Positions 9,898 to 19,027 of a DNA stretch of 64,000 nucleotides are shown piece by piece. Numbering within the stretch: the stretch's first letter is position 1; each line of letters starts with the position of its first letter. The notes beneath the pieces are model-generated. The model saw only the letters and a list, made by a program, of their open reading frames with translations, did not search any database and was not told where the DNA came from. The translations under genes were made by a program, and so were the position numbers. The DNA lies in the NCBI RefSeq assembly GCF_027532945.1, contig NZ_JAPZTZ010000032.1, positions 1 to 64,000 on the forward strand, given 5' to 3'. The stretch comes from Phreatobacter sp. GTDB taxonomy: Bacteria; Pseudomonadota; Alphaproteobacteria; Rhizobiales; Phreatobacteraceae.

Positions 9898-10156
9898 CAC
9901 TGCGGCTGCCCTGCGATGACCATGAGGAAGGCGAGGCTCTAGACGTGACTGCTTCGCGAAAAAGCCGCAATCACGAACCCGCGATACGACCATCCAATGT
10001 TACAAAGTGTGGGTCCCTGTTGCCCAATTCACACAGTTTCCCGGCTTCCGCCGCGTCGGGGACTCATTGACGTTGCAGGGAACCCTCGACCCTGTGCCGC
10101 TGCGGCGCGACAGAAGGCCGTCTCGGGCCCGGCCCCGGCCGCCACCATGGAGCGTT

Positions 10157-10642
10157 GTGAACGTGATCAGGCTGACCCTCGTGCCCCATGACGGCGTCGG
10201 GCCGCTGAAGCTCGGCGCCCCGCGCGATGCCATCCGCGCCGCCGCCCGGCAACTCGGCCTCGCCGCCGGTCCCACCCATGCCGAATCGGACACCTTTGCC
10301 GACGAAACCGTGCAGATCGACTATGACGATGCCGGCCGCACCCGCTTCATCGGCATCGCGCCGCTGCCCGATGTCCACCGCCTGACGGTCGCCGGCCTTG
10401 ACTGCGCCGATACGCCGGCGACGGAAGTCTTCCGCGCCATTGCCGCGGCCGAAGGCGGCGACCATGCCTTCGACGCCGAGGGCTATCTCTTCCCGCGCCA
10501 GATCATTGCCCTCTGGGCTGCCGACGAGGAGAACGACGCCATCGCCCCCGCCGGGCGCAAGCGGCCCATCTGGGGCCAGGTCGGTGTCGGCACGCCCGCC
10601 TATCGCGCCCTCGTCGATCGCATTCGGGCGCGGGAGACGTGA
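10157..10642 (+). CDS. Hypothetical protein
   Basis: A 161-residue acidic soluble protein with no signal peptide or membrane segment. The N-terminus reads IRLTLVPHDGVGPLKLG and the middle has a VQIDYDD strand followed by Arg-Phe-Ile-Gly. The alternation suggests a small alpha/beta fold in which an early glycine loop ('G-G-L-LG') recurs, as in some immunity-protein-like families, but I do not recognise the family with confidence. GTG at 10157 and GTG at 10163 are both possible starts; GGAG lies just before them, inside ATGGAGCG. It stands between a divergent L,D-transpeptidase gene and amiC. Confidence 0.65.
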   Translation: MNVIRLTLVPHDGVGPLKLGAPRDAIRAAARQLGLAAGPTHAESDTFADETVQIDYDDAGRTRFIGIAPLPDVHRLTVAGLDCADTPATEVFRAIAAAEGGDHAFDAEGYLFPRQIIALWAADEENDAIAPAGRKRPIWGQVGVGTPAYRALVDRIRARET

Positions 10643-10682
10643 AGCGCCCCGTGGCCGCCGGGCAACGCCCCGCCGGATATGC

Positions 10683-10698
10683 TTAACGACGGGTTAAC
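10683..10698 (+). promoter_or_regulatory. CtrA-type binding site upstream of amiC
   Basis: TTAA-CGACGGG-TTAAC matches the alphaproteobacterial CtrA consensus TTAA-N7-TTAA exactly, including the trailing C. It lies 75-90 nt before the amiC start. CtrA is the cell-cycle master regulator, which suits a cell-separation amidase. Confidence 0.65.
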
Positions 10699-10772
10699 CG
10701 CGCCACGCTAATGGCTTATCGCAGGACTATCCGGCCGGTCGGTCGCGATTCACGGGGGATCCGTCGCAAGCC

Positions 10773-12083
10773 ATGGGAGCGGGGCGCGCCATCGCTGTCG
10801 TCTTTGCCGCGCTCGGATGGGCCGTGGTCACGTCCGCGTCTGCCCAAACGACCGGCAGCCTGACGGCAGGCACCGCAGCCCGTGCGACGCCGGCCGCCGC
10901 CGATGCCGCCCGAACCACGCTGCCAGCCGTCGTCATCGCCGCCCATGTTGGCGTCGAGGGCCAGCGCACGCGCCTCACCTTCGACCTCACCCGGCCCGTC
11001 GAGATGCGCGCCTTTGCGCTCGCCGACCCCTACCGGGTCATCGTCGACCTCGACGAGGTGAACTTCCATATTGCCCCGCCCCCGGCCCACAGCCGCGGCC
11101 TGGTGAAGACCTTCCGTTTCGGCCTTTTCGCTCCGGGCAAATCGCGCATCGTGATCGAGCTCGCCGGGCCCGCCACGATCGAGCGGGCGCTCACCATTGA
11201 GGGAGGGGAGGGGACGCCGCCGCGCCTGCATCTCGACCTCGTCCGCACCGATGCCGATGGCTTCCGTCGCGCCCTTGCCGATCGTGCTGTAAGCAACATT
11301 GCCCGCCGCGGCGACCGCGAGACCCTGGGGCCGCGCCTGTCGCCCCGCGTCGAGGAGGATGGCGGCCCGCCGCTGATCGTCATCGATCCCGGCCATGGCG
11401 GCATCGATCCTGGCGCCATCGCCCCCTCGACGGGCGACGAAGAGAAGATGATCGTCCTCGACTTCGCAAAGGTGCTGCGCGACAAGCTCGCCGCCGGCGG
11501 CCGCTACCGGGTGGTGATGACGCGCGACCGCGACATCTTCGTGCCGCTTGGCGATCGTGTGCGGATGGCGCGCGACGCCCGCGCCCAGCTGTTCATCTCG
11601 GTCCATGCCGATTCGATCCGCGGCGCCAACGAGAATGCCCGCGGCGTCACCGTCTATACGCTCTCCGACCGCGCCTCCGACGCCGATTCCGAGCGCCTCG
11701 CCGAGCGCGAGAACAAGGCCGACGCCATTGCCGGCCTCGACCTGTCGGAGGAGCCCTCCGAGGTCGCCGACATCCTCATCGACCTGACCCGTCGCGAGAC
11801 GCGCATCTATTCGGCCAATTTCGCCCGCACCCTCGCCGGCGAGATGCGCCAGGTGACGCGGATGCACACGCTGCCGCTGCGCTCCGCCGGCTTCCAGGTG
11901 CTGCGCGCCCACGATATCCCCTCGGTCCTCGTCGAGCTCGGCTTCGTCACCAGCCGGCGCGACGTGGAGATGCTGACCTCCGCGATCTGGCGCGAGCGCA
12001 CGGCGGATTCGGTGTCGAAGGCGGTCGACCAGTTCTTCGCCGCCCGCAACCGGGCTCCCGTGGCCCCCGCGGCACGGCGGTAG
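10773..12083 (+). CDS. amiC: N-acetylmuramoyl-L-alanine amidase with AMIN domain
   Basis: Periplasmic zinc amidase that cuts the stem peptide from muramic acid so that daughter cells can separate. The 436-residue protein starts with a Sec signal peptide (residues 1-28, ending SASA). An AMIN domain follows at about 50-150 (LTFDLTRPVEMRAFALADPYRVIVDL), which targets the septum. The Amidase_3 domain fills 205-425, with zinc ligands in IDPGHGG and SVHAD and a catalytic Glu in VLVELGF. A CtrA-type site sits upstream, and the PBP1A gene follows 240 nt downstream on the same strand. Confidence 0.93.
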   Translation: MGAGRAIAVVFAALGWAVVTSASAQTTGSLTAGTAARATPAAADAARTTLPAVVIAAHVGVEGQRTRLTFDLTRPVEMRAFALADPYRVIVDLDEVNFHIAPPPAHSRGLVKTFRFGLFAPGKSRIVIELAGPATIERALTIEGGEGTPPRLHLDLVRTDADGFRRALADRAVSNIARRGDRETLGPRLSPRVEEDGGPPLIVIDPGHGGIDPGAIAPSTGDEEKMIVLDFAKVLRDKLAAGGRYRVVMTRDRDIFVPLGDRVRMARDARAQLFISVHADSIRGANENARGVTVYTLSDRASDADSERLAERENKADAIAGLDLSEEPSEVADILIDLTRRETRIYSANFARTLAGEMRQVTRMHTLPLRSAGFQVLRAHDIPSVLVELGFVTSRRDVEMLTSAIWRERTADSVSKAVDQFFAARNRAPVAPAARR

Positions 12084-12325
12084 GCCGCGCAGCGCCGGGT
12101 CGCGAACGGGCCACAAGCCCGCCACTTTCGGCGCGCAAGCGTCGGTGATGGTGCCGCGCGTGGCAGCAGGCGTGCCCGCGTCCCGCTCCGGCGGCCGCTC
12201 AAGGGTGGGCCGGCGTTGCGGTTCGTGGTAGACTGATTGGACGTTTGGATGAGATGTCCTCCGCCCGGCGCCTGCCGGGAATGGAGGGCCAGAGGCGCAG
12301 CCCCGGTGGGGCGCGATGGAGCCGG

Positions 12326-14776
12326 ATGAAGCTGGTTTTCCGATTTTTCGGTTGGGCGTTCGGGCTGGGGACGATCGCGTTCCTGCTCGGTGCCGCCGGC
12401 GTGGCCGTCTACATCTCGCAGGTGACGAAGGAACTGCCCGACTACAACACGCTGCGCAATTACGAGCCGCCGATCATGAGCCGCGTCCATGCCTCGGACG
12501 GCCAGCTCATGGCGGAATATGCCCGTGAGCGTCGCCTCTATCTGCCGATCCAGGCTGTCCCGAAGCTGGTGGTCAACGCCTTCCTGTCCGCCGAGGACAA
12601 GAATTTCTACAGCCACAACGGCATCGATTTCACCGGCGTCGCCCGCGCCGCACTCACCAACCTGCAGAACCGCGGCTCGAACCGTCGCCCGCAGGGCGCC
12701 TCGACCATCACCCAGCAGGTCGCCAAGAACTTCCTGCTCTCTGGCGAGCAGACGGTGGACCGCAAGGTGCGCGAGGCGCTGATCGCCATGCGCATGGAGG
12801 CGGCCTTCTCGAAGGATCAGATCCTCGAGCTCTACCTCAACGAGATCTATCTCGGCTTCGTCATTCCCGGCTATGGCGCCTATGGCATCGCCGCCGCCGC
12901 GCTCGTCTATTTCGACAAGTCGGTCCACGAGCTGACCATCCCCGAGGCGGCCTATCTCGCCGCCCTGCCGAAGAGCCCGACGCAGCTCCACCCCTTCCGC
13001 AACCGCGACCGGGCTGTCGAGCGTCGCAACTACGTCATCGCGCGCATGGTCGAGGACGGTCACATCACGGCTGCCCAGGGCGAGGCCGCCCGCCGCACGC
13101 CGCTGACTGTCAACCCCCGCTCGCCCCGCCAGCAGACCTTCGCCGCCGACTTCTTCGCCGAGGAAGTCCGCCGCGAGATGACCGATCGCTTCGGCGACAA
13201 GAAGCTGCTTGAGGGTGGCCTGTCCATCCGAACCACGCTCGACCCGCGGCTCCAACTCGCCGCCCGCGCCGCGCTGACCGGCGGCCTGATCCGCTTCGAC
13301 GAGCAGCGCGGCTGGCGCGGTCCCGTCACCCGCATCGAGGACATGCGCGGCGACTGGGGCCAGCGCCTCGCCGAGATCCGTGCCTTTGGCGACACCGGCT
13401 GGCGCCTTGCGGTCGTCATCGACGCCCAGGGCGAGACGGCCCGTATCGGTCTTCAGCCCGGCCGCGAGGCCTCGGGCCAGATCACCTCTGCCCGCGACAT
13501 CGGCCTCATCACCGCCGAGGGCGCGCGCTGGACGCGCCGGCCGGTCAACCGCCTCTTGAATGCTGGCGATGTCGTCTATGTCGAGCCGATGGGCGGCCGT
13601 GACGGCCAGTTCCGCCTGCGCCAGATCCCGGAAGTCTCCGGCGGTCTCGTCGCCATGGACCCCTATACCGGCCGCGTGCTGGCCATGGTCGGCGGCTTCT
13701 CCTTCGACCAGAGCCAGTTCAACCGCGCCACCCAGGCGCGCCGCCAGCCCGGCTCTTCGTTCAAGCCCTTCGTCTATGCGGCGGCGCTCGACAACGGCTA
13801 CACGCCCTCGACCGTCGTGATGGACGCGCCCTTCGAGCTGAACACCGGCAATGGCGAGGTCTGGCGGCCGGAAAACTATTCCGGCCAGTTCTACGGGCCG
13901 CAGACCCTGCGCTTTGGCATCGAGCGGTCGCGCAACGTCATGACCGTGCGCCTCGCCAACGATGTCGGCATGCCGCTGATCGCCGAATATGCCAAGCGCT
14001 TCGGCGTCTATGACGACATGCCGGCCTTCCTGTCCTATTCGCTGGGCGCCGGCGAGACGACGGTCATGCGCATGACCTCGGCCTATTCGATGTTCGCCAA
14101 TGGCGGCCGCCGCATCCGCCCGACGCTCATCGACCGCATCCAGGACCGCACCGGCGCGACGATCTTCCGCCACGACGATCGCCAGTGCCAGGGCTGCACC
14201 GCGCCGCGCTGGCAGAACCAGGACGAGCCGATCCTCATCGACCGGCGCGAGCAGGTGCTCGATCCGATGACGGCCTACCAGATGACGTCGATGATGGAGG
14301 GTGTCGTCCTGCGCGGCACCGCCACCTCGCTGCGCGCGCTGGGCAAGCCGATCGCCGGCAAGACCGGCACCACCAACGACGCCAAGGACGCCTGGTTCGT
14401 TGGCTTCTCTCCCGACCTCGCGGTGGGCGTCTATGTCGGCTACGACAACCCGCGCAGCCTTGGCGCCAGCGCCACCGGCGGCGCCCTCGCCGTGCCGATC
14501 TTCCACGACTTCATGAGGGTGGCGCTGGCCGACCGGCCGGCCGTGCCGTTCCGCGTGCCGACCGGCATCAAGCTGATCCGCATCGATCCGCGCACCGGCC
14601 TGCGTGCCGGCGCCGGCTCCACCGGTGCGATCCTCGAGGCCTTCAAGCCCGGCACCGCACCGCCGGACAGCTACCAGCTCATCAACCCCTTCGACTCGGC
14701 CTCGGCCAATGGCCGTCGCGGCCCATCGAACGAGAGCAACCGCGCCATCGGCACGGGTACCGGCGGGCTCTACTGA
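12326..14776 (+). CDS. mrcA: Penicillin-binding protein 1A
   Basis: Bifunctional peptidoglycan glycosyltransferase and transpeptidase anchored in the inner membrane. From the ATG at 12326 (GGAG 6 nt before) it has 816 residues. A transmembrane helix spans 8-30. The glycosyltransferase domain has EDKNFYSH, with the catalytic Glu, and QGASTITQQ. The transpeptidase domain has SSFK (the acylated serine), SRN and KTGTT. A cysteine-containing loop (RQCQGCTAP) near residue 625 is a feature of alphaproteobacterial PBP1A. The frame is open to 12245 but without a better ribosome site. amiC lies upstream on the same strand, and a strong terminator follows. Confidence 0.95.
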   Translation: MKLVFRFFGWAFGLGTIAFLLGAAGVAVYISQVTKELPDYNTLRNYEPPIMSRVHASDGQLMAEYARERRLYLPIQAVPKLVVNAFLSAEDKNFYSHNGIDFTGVARAALTNLQNRGSNRRPQGASTITQQVAKNFLLSGEQTVDRKVREALIAMRMEAAFSKDQILELYLNEIYLGFVIPGYGAYGIAAAALVYFDKSVHELTIPEAAYLAALPKSPTQLHPFRNRDRAVERRNYVIARMVEDGHITAAQGEAARRTPLTVNPRSPRQQTFAADFFAEEVRREMTDRFGDKKLLEGGLSIRTTLDPRLQLAARAALTGGLIRFDEQRGWRGPVTRIEDMRGDWGQRLAEIRAFGDTGWRLAVVIDAQGETARIGLQPGREASGQITSARDIGLITAEGARWTRRPVNRLLNAGDVVYVEPMGGRDGQFRLRQIPEVSGGLVAMDPYTGRVLAMVGGFSFDQSQFNRATQARRQPGSSFKPFVYAAALDNGYTPSTVVMDAPFELNTGNGEVWRPENYSGQFYGPQTLRFGIERSRNVMTVRLANDVGMPLIAEYAKRFGVYDDMPAFLSYSLGAGETTVMRMTSAYSMFANGGRRIRPTLIDRIQDRTGATIFRHDDRQCQGCTAPRWQNQDEPILIDRREQVLDPMTAYQMTSMMEGVVLRGTATSLRALGKPIAGKTGTTNDAKDAWFVGFSPDLAVGVYVGYDNPRSLGASATGGALAVPIFHDFMRVALADRPAVPFRVPTGIKLIRIDPRTGLRAGAGSTGAILEAFKPGTAPPDSYQLINPFDSASANGRRGPSNESNRAIGTGTGGLY

Positions 14777-14807
14777 CGCGCCGCCCGATCGGGCTGGAAA
14801 AATGCAC

Positions 14808-14831
14808 AAGGGCGGCCTTCGGGCCGCCCTT
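14808..14831 (+). terminator. Terminator after mrcA
   Basis: A 10-bp stem (AAGGGCGGCC / GGCCGCCCTT) closed by the stable TTCG loop and followed by TG-T. It lies 32 nt after the mrcA stop. Confidence 0.8.
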
Positions 14832-14966
14832 TGTCATGTGCGGCTGAGGCTTTGGGGCGGAGCGGGTGAACGACTGCGGGCAGGGGCCTTGTGCCGTCGC
14901 CCCCCAACGACAACGGGCGGGACGATCGCTCGCCCCGCCCGCCTGATGTCGCCGTGAAAAAGACCC

Positions 14967-16280
14967 TCACGCCTCCGGCTGGGGATCCTTGAGCAGGTGG
15001 TAGAGGATGATCGCCCCGAAGGTGGCGGTGCCGATGCCGTCCAGCGTGAAGCCGGCAATCGTCAGCTTGAAATTGCCGGCGCCCAGCACCAGCGCCACTG
15101 CCACGGTGATGAGGTTGCGTGGGTTGGAGAAGTCGACCTTGTTCTCCACAAAGATCCGCCCCGCCGTTGCGGCGATGAGGCCGAACACGACGATGGCGAG
15201 GCCCCCGAGGACCGGCACGGGAATCGTCAGGATCAGCGCGCCGAATTTCGGCGAGAAGCCGAGCAAGATGGCGATGAGGGCGGCCGCCACGAACATCAGC
15301 GTCGAGTAGATGCGGGTCACCGCCATGACGCCCATGTTCTCGGCATAGGTGGTGACGCCCGTGCCGCCGGCCGAGCCGGAGAGCATGGTGGCGATGCCGT
15401 CACCGACGAAGGCGCGGCCGATATAGGGGTCGAGGCTGCGGCCGGTCATCGCCGCGATGCCCTTGAGATGGCCAAGGTTTTCCGCGACCAGGATGATCGC
15501 GACGGGCGCGATCAGCACCATGGCCTTCGCGTCGAAGACCGGAGCGGAGAAGTTCGGCAGGCCAAAGAGCGGGGCTGCCGCCACTTTCGAGAAGTCGATC
15601 GGCGCGCCAAGGCCCAGGCTGTTGGCCAGCACCAGATAGAGCGCGTAGCCGGCAATGGCGCCGAGGAGGATCGGCAGGCGCCGCCACATGCCCGGCGCAT
15701 AGACGGCGAAGGCGCCGACCGCGACCACCGTGAACAGCGCGATCCAGCGCGAGAAGGCCGAGCCCTCCGCATTGGTCGGGCCCGTGCCGGAGGCCATGCC
15801 GATGGCGATGGGGGCCAGCACCAGGCCGATGGCGGCGACGATGGCGCCGGTCACCACCGGCGGCATGACCTTCTCGACCCAGCCATGGCCAATCACCATC
15901 ACCACCAGGCCGATGACGGTGTAGAGCGCGCCGGCCGCGATGATGCCGCCGAGCGCCACGCCGATATTGGGCGCAGCACCCGCCGTTGCCCCCGCCGCGA
16001 TGGCGGCGAGTACCGGGCCGATGAAGGCGAAGGACGAGCCGAGATAGCTCGGCACCCGGCCGCCGGTGATGACGAAGAAGATCAGCGTGGCGATGCCGGA
16101 GAAGAGGATCGCGACATTCGGGTCAAAGCCCATGAGGATGGGCGCGAGAACCGTCGCGCCGAACATGGCGACCACGTGCTGCAGGCCAACCACGACGGTC
16201 TGGCCGAGCGGCAGGCGCTCGTCGGGCATGACGATGCCGCCGCTCTTCTCGGTCCACTTCGGAAAATAGCCTTCAGCCAT
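14967..16280 (-). CDS. Uracil/xanthine permease, NCS2 family
   Basis: Inner-membrane nucleobase:proton symporter of the NCS2 (UraA/RutG/xanthine permease) family. The 437-residue product has about 12-14 hydrophobic segments starting at residue 24. It keeps the family's QHVVAMFGATVLAP opening and the later AENLGHLKG and GSAGGTGVTTYAENMG motifs, which carry substrate- and proton-binding acidic residues in UraA. The closest character is UraA/RutG rather than the purine branch, but specificity is not certain. I chose the ATG at 16280, 6-7 nt after GGGGG; an upstream in-frame start at 16340 adds a Pro/Arg-rich stretch with no support. It is not within a pyrimidine operon here. Confidence 0.88.
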   Translation of the reverse strand: MAEGYFPKWTEKSGGIVMPDERLPLGQTVVVGLQHVVAMFGATVLAPILMGFDPNVAILFSGIATLIFFVITGGRVPSYLGSSFAFIGPVLAAIAAGATAGAAPNIGVALGGIIAAGALYTVIGLVVMVIGHGWVEKVMPPVVTGAIVAAIGLVLAPIAIGMASGTGPTNAEGSAFSRWIALFTVVAVGAFAVYAPGMWRRLPILLGAIAGYALYLVLANSLGLGAPIDFSKVAAAPLFGLPNFSAPVFDAKAMVLIAPVAIILVAENLGHLKGIAAMTGRSLDPYIGRAFVGDGIATMLSGSAGGTGVTTYAENMGVMAVTRIYSTLMFVAAALIAILLGFSPKFGALILTIPVPVLGGLAIVVFGLIAATAGRIFVENKVDFSNPRNLITVAVALVLGAGNFKLTIAGFTLDGIGTATFGAIILYHLLKDPQPEA

Positions 16281-16400
16281 GATGGGCCCCCGTAATGTGC
16301 CGCCCGGTCGTGCTGCCGGTTTCGGCCGAAAGCCTGACAATAGGCGTCTTGTCGCAGCGACTACAGGCCGCGGGTGGGGTCATCCACCGGAAATGCGGCG

Positions 16401-16886
16401 TCAGGGCAGGTGGCTGAGGCCGAGGGCCGACAAGGCAAAGGCCACGAAGGCCGCCACGGTCCGCACCTGATGCCAGCGGTTCCAGGGGCCCGCGAAGGCC
16501 GCCCAGTCCAATTCCGGCGTCCCGGATGCATCTCCGGCCCGCTCCAGCGCGTCGTTGAGCGGGATGTTGAAGACGATCGTGACGCCGAATGTGCCGATCC
16601 CATAGGCGCCAGCGGCCGCCGCGAACCAGCCGGCGGCCCGGTCGGCGCCGACCCACCACGCGAGAAGGGCTGTGGCCGGCAGCAGCACCAGCGCGCCGAG
16701 AAAGGCCGCAAGGAAGGGCGGGTTGACGATGACCACGTTGATACGCCGCATGACCGTGATGGCGGTCGACGGCGGCACCGAGCCAAGGGCCGTCATGACC
16801 GAGCACCAGAAGCCCAAGAACAGGCCGGCGATGGCACCGGTTGCCAGCAGGGCGAGGAGGCCGGTGGCGAAAGGCACGATCATCAC
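16401..16886 (-). CDS. DUF1772 (anthrone-oxygenase-like) membrane protein
   Basis: A 161-residue integral membrane protein with four predicted helices. It carries the family hallmarks: GFWCSVM in the first helix, MRRINVVIVNPPF, then the TIVFNIPLND motif and W-RWHQVRT near the end. DUF1772 proteins resemble the fungal anthrone oxygenases, but their bacterial role is not established. Start is GTG at 16886 or ATG at 16883; GAGGAGG lies 6 nt before the GTG. It is convergent with none of its neighbours and appears to be a single gene. Confidence 0.8.
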   Translation of the reverse strand: MMIVPFATGLLALLATGAIAGLFLGFWCSVMTALGSVPPSTAITVMRRINVVIVNPPFLAAFLGALVLLPATALLAWWVGADRAAGWFAAAAGAYGIGTFGVTIVFNIPLNDALERAGDASGTPELDWAAFAGPWNRWHQVRTVAAFVAFALSALGLSHLP

Positions 16887-17087
16887 GCAGATCCTCCTCG
16901 AGGTCGGCGGGCCGGCCTCCGCGCGCTGGCCTGCCCGACCGCTGGCATCATGGCATGGGGCGGCGACGCTTGCCTGTCAGCAGAGGCGCAGGACCCGCAG
17001 GGAACCGCATGTCCGTCCTGCCGCACTCTCGCCCCATCCGGCCTCTTCGGCGGCCAGCCACAGCGCCATTGAGCCCGCCAAACCGCA

Positions 17088-17115
17088 TTGACATGGGGGC
17101 GCGCGCGACTAGGGT
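17088..17115 (+). promoter_or_regulatory. Predicted prfB promoter
   Basis: TTGACA (17088-17093) is a perfect -35, and TAGGGT (17110-17115) a fair -10 after 16 nt. The region also forms a short GCGCGC inverted repeat followed by CTTTTT. That could read as a weak terminator, but the position 40 nt before the start favours a promoter. Confidence 0.55.
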
Positions 17116-17153
17116 GCGCGCTCTTTTTCGTCCACCCCGAAGGGAAGTGCCCC

Positions 17154-18285
17154 ATGCGTGCCGACATCGTCGCCACGGCCGAGGCCATCAAGGAGTCTGT
17201 CGGGCTCCTGAGGAGGCATCTTTGACTGGGATGTCTCGGTCAAGCGCCTCGCCGAACTGAACGCCCTCGCCGAGTCCAACGATCTCTGGAACGATCCGGA
17301 CAAGGCGCAGAAGGTCATGCAGGAGCGCAATGCGCTCGACGCCCGCATGACCGCGCTGACCACGATCAGCCGTGACCTCACCGACAATCTCGAACTCGCC
17401 GAACTGGCCGAGGCCGAGGATGATGCCGCGACCCTCGACGAAGCCGCCAAGGCCCTGATCGAGACGCGCGCCAAGGCCGCGCGCCTGCAGCTCGAGGCCC
17501 TGCTGTCAGGTGAGGCCGACGCCAACGACACCTATCTCGAGGTCCATGCCGGTGCCGGCGGCACCGAGAGCCAGGACTGGGCCCTCATGCTCATGCGCAT
17601 GTACACGCGCTGGGCCGAGCGCCGCGGCTTCAAGGTCGAGGTGGTCGAGGAGAGCGAGGGCGAAGAGGCCGGCATCAAATCGGCGACCCTGCTCATCAAG
17701 GGCCACAATGCCTATGGCTGGCTGAAGACCGAGGCCGGCGTGCACCGCCTGGTGCGCATCTCGCCCTTCGATTCGAATGCCCGCCGCCACACCTCCTTCG
17801 CCTCGGCGACGATCTATCCGGTGATCGACGACAAGATCGACATCCAGATCAACGAGAGCGACGTGCGTATCGACACGATGCGCTCGGGTGGCGCCGGCGG
17901 CCAGCACGTCAACAAGACCGAATCGGCCGTGCGCCTCGTCCACAATCCGACGGGCGTCATGGTCGTCAGCCAGGGCTCGCGCTCCCAGCATGCCAACCGG
18001 GCGGTGGCCTGGCAGATGCTGCGCGCCAAGCTCTACGAGCGCGAGTTGAAGATCCGCGAGGAGGCGGCCGCCGCCGACTTCGCGGCAAAGACCGATATCG
18101 GCTGGGGTCACCAGATCCGCTCCTACGTGCTGCAGCCCTATCAGCTCGTGAAGGACCTGCGCACCGGCAAGACCTCGGGCGTGCCGTCGGACGTGCTCGA
18201 CGGCGACCTCGACGGCTTCATGGAGGCGACCCTCGCCATGCGCGCCTATGGCACCAAGGCCGGGGATACCGACGACGTGGACTGA
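17154..18285 (+). CDS. prfB: Peptide chain release factor 2, with programmed +1 frameshift
   Basis: Releases finished proteins at UGA and UAA codons. Codons 1-23 run from the ATG at 17154 and meet an in-frame TGA at 17223-17225. The sequence there is AGGAGG-CAT-CTT-TGA-C: a Shine-Dalgarno-like element, a slippery CTT and a weak TGAC stop, the classic autoregulatory site. Skipping T17223 restores the main frame ([13 protein letters not shown]...) to 18285, giving 376 residues, normal for RF2. The [14 protein letters not shown] loop holds the GGQ motif that triggers hydrolysis. When RF2 is scarce, frameshifting makes more of it. This is not a damaged gene. Confidence 0.95.
17217..17226 (+). promoter_or_regulatory. 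prfB programmed frameshift site
   Basis: CAT-CTT-TGA-C preceded by AGGAGG. The ribosome shifts +1 on CTT to read GAC instead of stopping at TGA. Confidence 0.92.
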
Positions 18286-18325
18286 AGGCGGTCCTCCGCT
18301 GCCAGACTGCAACAGCCGATAGAGA

Positions 18326-18351
18326 AAAGGCCGCCCACCGGGGCGGCCTTT
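18326..18351. terminator. Bidirectional terminator between prfB and the puc operon
   Basis: An 11-bp stem (AAAGGCCGCCC / GGGCGGCCTTT) with a 4-nt loop, flanked by A-rich and T-rich bases. It serves prfB rightward and can end the puc operon leftward. Confidence 0.8.
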
Positions 18352-18385
18352 GTCGTTGCGACCATGCAGGTCGAAGCAGCGGCGG

Positions 18386-18991
18386 TCAGCCCGCGCGCTC
18401 CGCCCGGCGCGTCAGCATCGGCAGGCGGAACAGCGAGGAGAACGGCGTCCCGGACCGCGTGAGCGTGGGCAGGCTGAGCATCCGCGAGAAGGGGGCTGCG
18501 GCCTCGCTCAGCATCGGCATCAGCTTGGATGTGAACACGCGCGGCGTCCGGGTCAGCGACGCAATGCCCGAGAAGGTTTCGGCGGGATAGCGCACCTTCT
18601 CGGTCAGCAGCGGCAGTTCGAACGTGCTCGAGAACGGGGTGTGGATGCTGTAGACGAAGCGGCTCGGCACCGGCGGCTTGGGAATGGCGTCGGGCAGGGG
18701 ATCGAAGCTCTTCAGCGTGTTGATCGCCCGCACTGCGCTGCCGAAAATCGCGTGGACGCTGACGAGGCTCGCGCCCCTGGCGAGGTGGGTCGCGTAGATC
18801 TCGGCGTCGGACTTGTAGATGTGGGCGGCCATGATGGCCCGGGTCGTCTCCGGATCGGCGGCGGCATCGGACGCGCCGGGCTCGGCGCCTAGCACCAGGA
18901 ACACTTGTGTGTAGCCCCCGGCCTTCAGCGCCTCCGCTGCAGCCGTCGCCTGGGCCTGCGTACCGAAAAGTTTGGTGATGGTCTGTCGCAT
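18386..18991 (-). CDS. Unrecognised protein of the puc operon with C-terminal PFS-LP-LT repeats
   Basis: A 201-residue protein without signal peptide or obvious transmembrane helix, starting 36 nt after pucC stops, so it is very probably co-transcribed. The first 100 residues look like a small alpha/beta domain: KLFGTQAQATAAAEALKAGG followed by a hydrophobic strand recalls general-stress-protein-17M-like folds. The C-terminal third is different: three clear copies of [TA]PFS[SR]-x3-LP-x-LT at residues 118, 166 and 182, with two weaker copies between them (near 139 and 153), spaced 13-20 residues apart. I know no function. Its position suggests a role in assembly, stability or regulation of the light-harvesting complex. 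Confidence 0.75.
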   Translation of the reverse strand: MRQTITKLFGTQAQATAAAEALKAGGYTQVFLVLGAEPGASDAAADPETTRAIMAAHIYKSDAEIYATHLARGASLVSVHAIFGSAVRAINTLKSFDPLPDAIPKPPVPSRFVYSIHTPFSSTFELPLLTEKVRYPAETFSGIASLTRTPRVFTSKLMPMLSEAAAPFSRMLSLPTLTRSGTPFSSLFRLPMLTRRAERAG

Positions 18992-19027
18992 GTCCCTGTG
19001 TCCCGGTTCGACGAGCGCGGCGCGCCC

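Noticed and set aside
11807-14809. Leftward open frame of 1000 codons opposite amiC and mrcA
   Set aside because: It spans two certain genes on the other strand and has no recognisable motif.
17154-17225. Frameshift mutation in prfB
   Set aside because: The sequence around the TGA is the conserved programmed frameshift site, not damage.
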